Of a DNA stretch of 42,708 bases, positions 40,208-42,708 are shown piece by piece. The translations under genes were made by a program, and so were the position numbers. Every line of letters begins with the position of its first letter. The stretch's first letter is position 1. This stretch comes from a virus, in the IMG/VR virus record IMGVR_UViG_3300033153_004651, positions 1-42,708 of that record; one strand, written 5' to 3'. The notes under the pieces are model-generated. The model did not search any database. It saw only the letters and a program-made list of their open reading frames with translations, and had not been told where the DNA came from.

Positions 40208-40236
40208 TTGACGTTTTGTAAAATATTTAGTATATT
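40208..40236 (+). promoter_or_regulatory. Sigma70-like promoter for the last small genes and recombinases
   Basis: TTGACG (40208-40213), 17 bases, TATATT (40231-40236), with the same AAAATACTTGAC element as at 37385. Transcription would run through the exonuclease and recT to the terminator at 1037. Confidence 0.75.
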
Positions 40237-40275
40237 ATAAATATGATAAAGAAAAAAAACAACGGAGGAATCGAG

Positions 40276-40407
40276 ATGAAGGCAGAAATTAAAAAAGCAA
40301 TAAAGAAAGTTGAAATCCTTGAAAGAGTAAAAGACAAATCAGAATTTCTAAACATCGCATACATGGAAGCTTGCAGCGATGCGGAAAGCTTAATATACAA
40401 TAGATAA
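40276..40407 (+). CDS. Small helical protein
   Basis: The 43-residue product is helical (KAEIKKAIKKVEILERVKDK) with an ATG after CGGAGGAATCG, an ideal ribosome site. First gene after the promoter at 40208. Function unknown. Confidence 0.6.
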   Translation: MKAEIKKAIKKVEILERVKDKSEFLNIAYMEACSDAESLIYNR

Positions 40408-40438
40408 ACAAAGGGAGCAATCCCGCCAAAAGGAAACC

Positions 40439-40597
40439 ATGAAAAAAATTAAATCCCATCTATTCCCAGTCATTAACTTTTATCAGTGTCCAAAATGTTC
40501 TTACGGTCGGCCAGTGATAAGAAAATATAAACCGGTTTTACTATGTCCTCACTGTGGACATAAATTAAATAGAAAGGAAAGAGATAATGAACACTAA
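40439..40597 (+). CDS. Zinc-ribbon micro-protein
   Basis: The 52-residue protein has CPKC (17-20) and CPHCGHK (36-42), a classic rubredoxin/zinc-ribbon spacing, with Lys-rich ends. It overlaps the Cro-like gene by 11 bases. Likely a nucleic-acid-binding accessory. Confidence 0.65.
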   Translation: MKKIKSHLFPVINFYQCPKCSYGRPVIRKYKPVLLCPHCGHKLNRKERDNEH

Positions 40598-40793
40598 AAA
40601 AGTAATTGAAATTAACAACGCATTACGGGAATACACCCGGCAAACGGTAAATCATACCGGGGTCAAGAAATCGTCTGAATTATCAGGCGTGAACATCGCT
40701 ACTATTTCGAAGTTTGCAAGCGGTCTTGAAAATCTCAGTATTGAAAAAGTAATAATAATTCATGATGCGATCAAGGGGGCGGGTGATGAGTGA
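40587..40793 (+). CDS. Cro-like XRE helix-turn-helix regulator
   Basis: The 68-residue protein has KKSSELSGVNIATISKFASG (about 27-46), a helix-turn-helix with the TISKFASG recognition helix, then a C-terminal helix NLSIEKVIIIHDAIKG. Size and fold are those of Cro/C1 repressors. GAAAGGAAAGAG precedes the start. It might control the promoter at 40208 or the divergent region at 30.0-30.5 kb. Confidence 0.8.
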   Translation: MNTKKVIEINNALREYTRQTVNHTGVKKSSELSGVNIATISKFASGLENLSIEKVIIIHDAIKGAGDE

Positions 40794-40953
40794 CATCCAG
40801 AAAAGACTTGACGAACTGCAAAGAGAAATAAAGGACTCATTATGGTTTATTGAAAAAAGTCTTATTACCATTGACGATAAAACTACATGGGCAGATGTCG
40901 CGGATGCTAAAAATTTACTTGACACGTTAACGGATGTCATAAACAGGAGATAA
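40786..40953 (+). CDS. Small coiled-coil protein
   Basis: The 55-residue protein (ATG 40786) is helical (IQKRLDELQREIKDSLWFIE) and acidic, with a second helix (TWADVADAKNLLDTLTDVIN). It starts eight bases inside the regulator gene. Role unknown; it may bind the regulator. Confidence 0.55.
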   Translation: MSDIQKRLDELQREIKDSLWFIEKSLITIDDKTTWADVADAKNLLDTLTDVINRR

Positions 40954-40957
40954 TTAA

Positions 40958-41077
40958 ATGATTATAATTTATAAATGCTGTGGATATGAGAAAATGATTT
41001 ATCGGGATTTTAAAACTAAAAAGCCGGTGGTTAAATGCCCTTATTGTAAGAAGGTTATTAAAGGGGTTGAAAAATGA
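40958..41077 (+). CDS. Zinc-knuckle micro-protein
   Basis: The 39-residue product has YKCCGYEKMIY and VVKCPYCKKVIKG, two Cys pairs. The ATG is within AGGAGATAATTAAATG, the common leader. Its tail CPYCKKVIK matches that of the protein at 33880. Function unknown. Confidence 0.6.
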   Translation: MIIIYKCCGYEKMIYRDFKTKKPVVKCPYCKKVIKGVEK

Positions 41078-41229
41078 AATTCTCATTAACAATAGAAGGA
41101 AAATCAACAAATGATTTAATCGATATTATGAACAGGGCAATGGAGGAAGTTTTAAAGGAAGCAGAACGCTGTGTATACGTTCTTCCAAACATGAAAGGAA
41201 AACTTATCATTAACAAGATTAAGGAATAA
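41074..41229 (+). CDS. Small protein of unknown function
   Basis: This 51-residue protein is mixed alpha-beta (KFSLTIEGKSTNDLIDIMNR, then ERCVYVLPNM) and coupled to the previous stop by ATGA. No family recognised. Confidence 0.55.
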   Translation: MKFSLTIEGKSTNDLIDIMNRAMEEVLKEAERCVYVLPNMKGKLIINKIKE

Positions 41230-41233
41230 TTAA

Positions 41234-41686
41234 ATGGCTAAAATATATTTAAAGAAAGTACATGTTAAATATCATAATGAATATTGCAATAATTGTTTTT
41301 TCTTTAGAACTGGCGGAGATTGTGATGCTTATAAATACAGTATGGAATTAAGATCTAAATGCATTCTTGAAAGCATAATCTATAAACAAGTAAAGCCTCG
41401 TAAAAAAATATATTTAAAGAAAGTTAAAGGCGATTGTTCGGATTGCTTTTTTCGGGAAAGATTTACAGAGTGTTATGAGCATGACTGCATTGGTATTATT
41501 TACAAGCGAGTAAATATATTACCGTCAACAATAAAAGAACAATTAAAAGAATTAAATAACGGACTGGCATTGTTAAAAATGAGTATAGCTTGTGGCGCCG
41601 ATGAAATTACATTGCAGGGACATCGAACTTTTTACAGTGCTATTACAAATTTATTAAATCTTATATCAAAGGAGCTTATTAAATGA
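41234..41686 (+). CDS. Duplicated Cys-module protein
   Basis: The 150-residue protein carries two similar halves: KIYLKKVHVKYHNEYCNNCFFF...C..IIYKQV (1-55) and KIYLKKVKGDCSDCFF...C..IIYKRV (about 59-91), each with CxxCFF and later Cys. The C-terminal 58 residues are a helical tail with no match. Likely zinc-binding and arisen by tandem duplication. It overlaps the exonuclease start (ATGA). Function unknown. Confidence 0.65.
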   Translation: MAKIYLKKVHVKYHNEYCNNCFFFRTGGDCDAYKYSMELRSKCILESIIYKQVKPRKKIYLKKVKGDCSDCFFRERFTECYEHDCIGIIYKRVNILPSTIKEQLKELNNGLALLKMSIACGADEITLQGHRTFYSAITNLLNLISKELIK

Positions 41687-42708
41687 ACGAATTCACATAC
41701 CTAAAAGATCCGGACTTCAAAGAGGGGCGGCGATACGTTGGAGCCTCAGACATTCCAACGCTTGCGCTGCTTAATCTTAAATACGATCAATCGCCCCTGA
41801 CGCTATGGGAGCAGAAAACAGGACGTGCCGATCCGTTTATGGGTAATGAGCGAACTCGCGCCGGCAAGGAATTAGAACCGCTTGTATTGAAGTGGGGACT
41901 TGAAGAGCTTGATCAGACACAGCCAGTTTTTCATCCAGCAAAATATTTTAGTCATTTTTTGTTATCACGGTATAAAATGGAAAATGAATGTTTTAAATTC
42001 AGATCCCTCACCGAGGCAGTACACCCAGATCGTCCTTATTTAAAAGCACATGCTGACTTAATAGAAACTGTGGAACCATTTATAATGGAAGCAAAAACAA
42101 CCGGATATTTCGGAGCTAAAAGAACAGATAATATTAACCTGGGATATGATAAAGACGACCTGTCAGCCAACGGGATCCCGTCAAGTGTATATTTACAGAT
42201 TCAAGCTCAAATGTTATGTTATGGAATCGACACGGTTTATGTATCTGTAATGATTGACACTGGGCAGCATCGATTATACGGGCCGATATCAGCGCATAAG
42301 AAAACGCAAGAGAAAATATTGGCACTTGCGGAACGCTTCTGGTTTCACATTGAAAAAGACAAACCCCCGAAGCCTGAGATCTGGAAGGATGTAATGAAAT
42401 TAAATCCTATTCTTAAAAAGGATTCCCAGACAACGATCGGCGGACCTGACCTTGACAAGATTGTCGAGATGATAGAAAAAACGAAGAAACTCAGAGGCAA
42501 GCAAAAAAGCATTAAAAAGGAAATGGACGATATTAAAAATGCAATCGGTTTAATGATTGGAAAAAATAATTACTTAATGTCAGCAAGAGGCGACAAGCTT
42601 GCAACGGCTTTTGATGTAACACGGTATTCATTAAAGGATTATAAGAAAATGAATAAAAGAAGATTGACAAGAATGTTGAATGATGGTTTTGTGAATAAAA
42701 CAACTTAC
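41683..42708 (+). CDS. YqaJ/lambda-type exonuclease, N-terminal part (continues at left end)
   Basis: The frame starts at ATG 41683 after AGGAGCTTATTAA and is open to the window edge, then closes at 130-132, 347 residues in total. It has VGASDIPTL (N-terminal helix and Asp), KAHADLIETV (catalytic Asp), IMEAKTTGYFG (ExK) and YLQIQAQMLCYG (Gln helix), the PD-(D/E)xK set of YqaJ/lambda exo. It degrades one strand of duplex DNA to produce tails for RecT. Its C-terminus (residues 295-347) is Lys-rich and coiled. The two genes share the same leader. Confidence 0.92.
   Translation, partial: MNEFTYLKDPDFKEGRRYVGASDIPTLALLNLKYDQSPLTLWEQKTGRADPFMGNERTRAGKELEPLVLKWGLEELDQTQPVFHPAKYFSHFLLSRYKMENECFKFRSLTEAVHPDRPYLKAHADLIETVEPFIMEAKTTGYFGAKRTDNINLGYDKDDLSANGIPSSVYLQIQAQMLCYGIDTVYVSVMIDTGQHRLYGPISAHKKTQEKILALAERFWFHIEKDKPPKPEIWKDVMKLNPILKKDSQTTIGGPDLDKIVEMIEKTKKLRGKQKSIKKEMDDIKNAIGLMIGKNNYLMSARGDKLATAFDVTRYSLKDYKKMNKRRLTRMLNDGFVNKTTY
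42595..42708. repeat. Right copy of terminal direct repeat (circular overlap)
   Basis: Identical to bases 1-114; both copies lie inside the exonuclease gene. It closes the circle of 42,594 bp. See the left-copy entry. Confidence 0.95.

Noticed and set aside
1-42708. CRISPR array
   Set aside because: I saw no regularly spaced identical repeats of suitable length and no Cas genes.
1-42708. Integrase, excisionase or attachment site
   Set aside because: No tyrosine or serine recombinase motif was found in any frame, so a temperate life style is not supported; the tRNA-like element alone is not evidence of attachment.

Overview
The window looks like the complete genome of a tailed double-stranded DNA phage, linearised at an arbitrary point. 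The first 114 bases are repeated exactly as the last 114 (1-114 = 42595-42708), and one reading frame, a YqaJ/lambda-type exonuclease, runs off the right end and finishes at the left end. The unique circle is therefore 42,594 bp. The virion genes follow the order of an SPP1/HK97-like siphovirus: terminase, SPP1-type portal, MuF, scaffold, capsid, connectors, tail tube, G/GT chaperone, tape measure, tail tip. The host is probably a bacterium: I see sigma70-type promoters (TTGACA, 17 bases, TATATT-like), intrinsic terminators and strong Shine-Dalgarno sites. DNA is AT-rich. A stand-alone class III ribonucleotide reductase glycyl-radical domain suggests a host that lives at least partly without oxygen. 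I found no integrase, so there is no evidence of lysogeny.

Layout. From about 30.0 kb leftwards to 1.0 kb everything is on the minus strand and forms the late (virion) block: terminase small and large subunits, portal, MuF, scaffold, major capsid protein followed by a terminator, a probable head fibre, the first head-tail connector, then a 9.1-kb accessory cassette, then the second connector, tail completion proteins, tail tube, chaperone, tape measure, tail tip and fibre proteins. From 30.5 kb rightwards to 42.7 kb and across the join to 1.0 kb everything is on the plus strand: small ribbon-helix-helix proteins, many micro-proteins, a structured RNA-like gap with a tRNA-like element, an NrdD-like radical domain, a C39-like peptidase next to a holin-like protein (likely lysis pair), a toprim primase-helicase, a DNA methyltransferase, a VRR-NUC nuclease, an SF2 helicase, a Cro-like regulator, and the YqaJ exonuclease/RecT recombination pair closed by a UUCG-loop terminator. 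The two blocks diverge from a 0.5-kb control region at 30.0-30.5 kb.

The most striking element is the cassette at 10,502-19,623. Sixteen overlapping or nearly abutting genes sit between the two head-completion genes. They encode a HAD phosphatase, a short NeuB-type nonulosonic (sialic) acid synthase, a NeuA-type CMP-sugar synthetase, three GT29/DUF115-like glycosyltransferase candidates, a GT8 glycosyltransferase, a PAPS sulfotransferase, four apparently intact SAM methyltransferases plus one degenerate one, a beta-propeller glycosidase-like protein and two small proteins. None shows a signal peptide or membrane segment, and all lie inside the late operon. My inference is that the phage makes or activates an acidic nine-carbon sugar and builds a decorated (methylated, sulfated) glycan in the cytoplasm, perhaps on its own virions. 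Remodelling of host glycans is the main alternative.

Other points of interest are the MuF protein with a C-terminal HExxH metallopeptidase-like domain, a probable -1 frameshift giving the GT tail chaperone, an array of possible operator half-sites in the divergent control region, and about eleven cysteine-rich micro-proteins.
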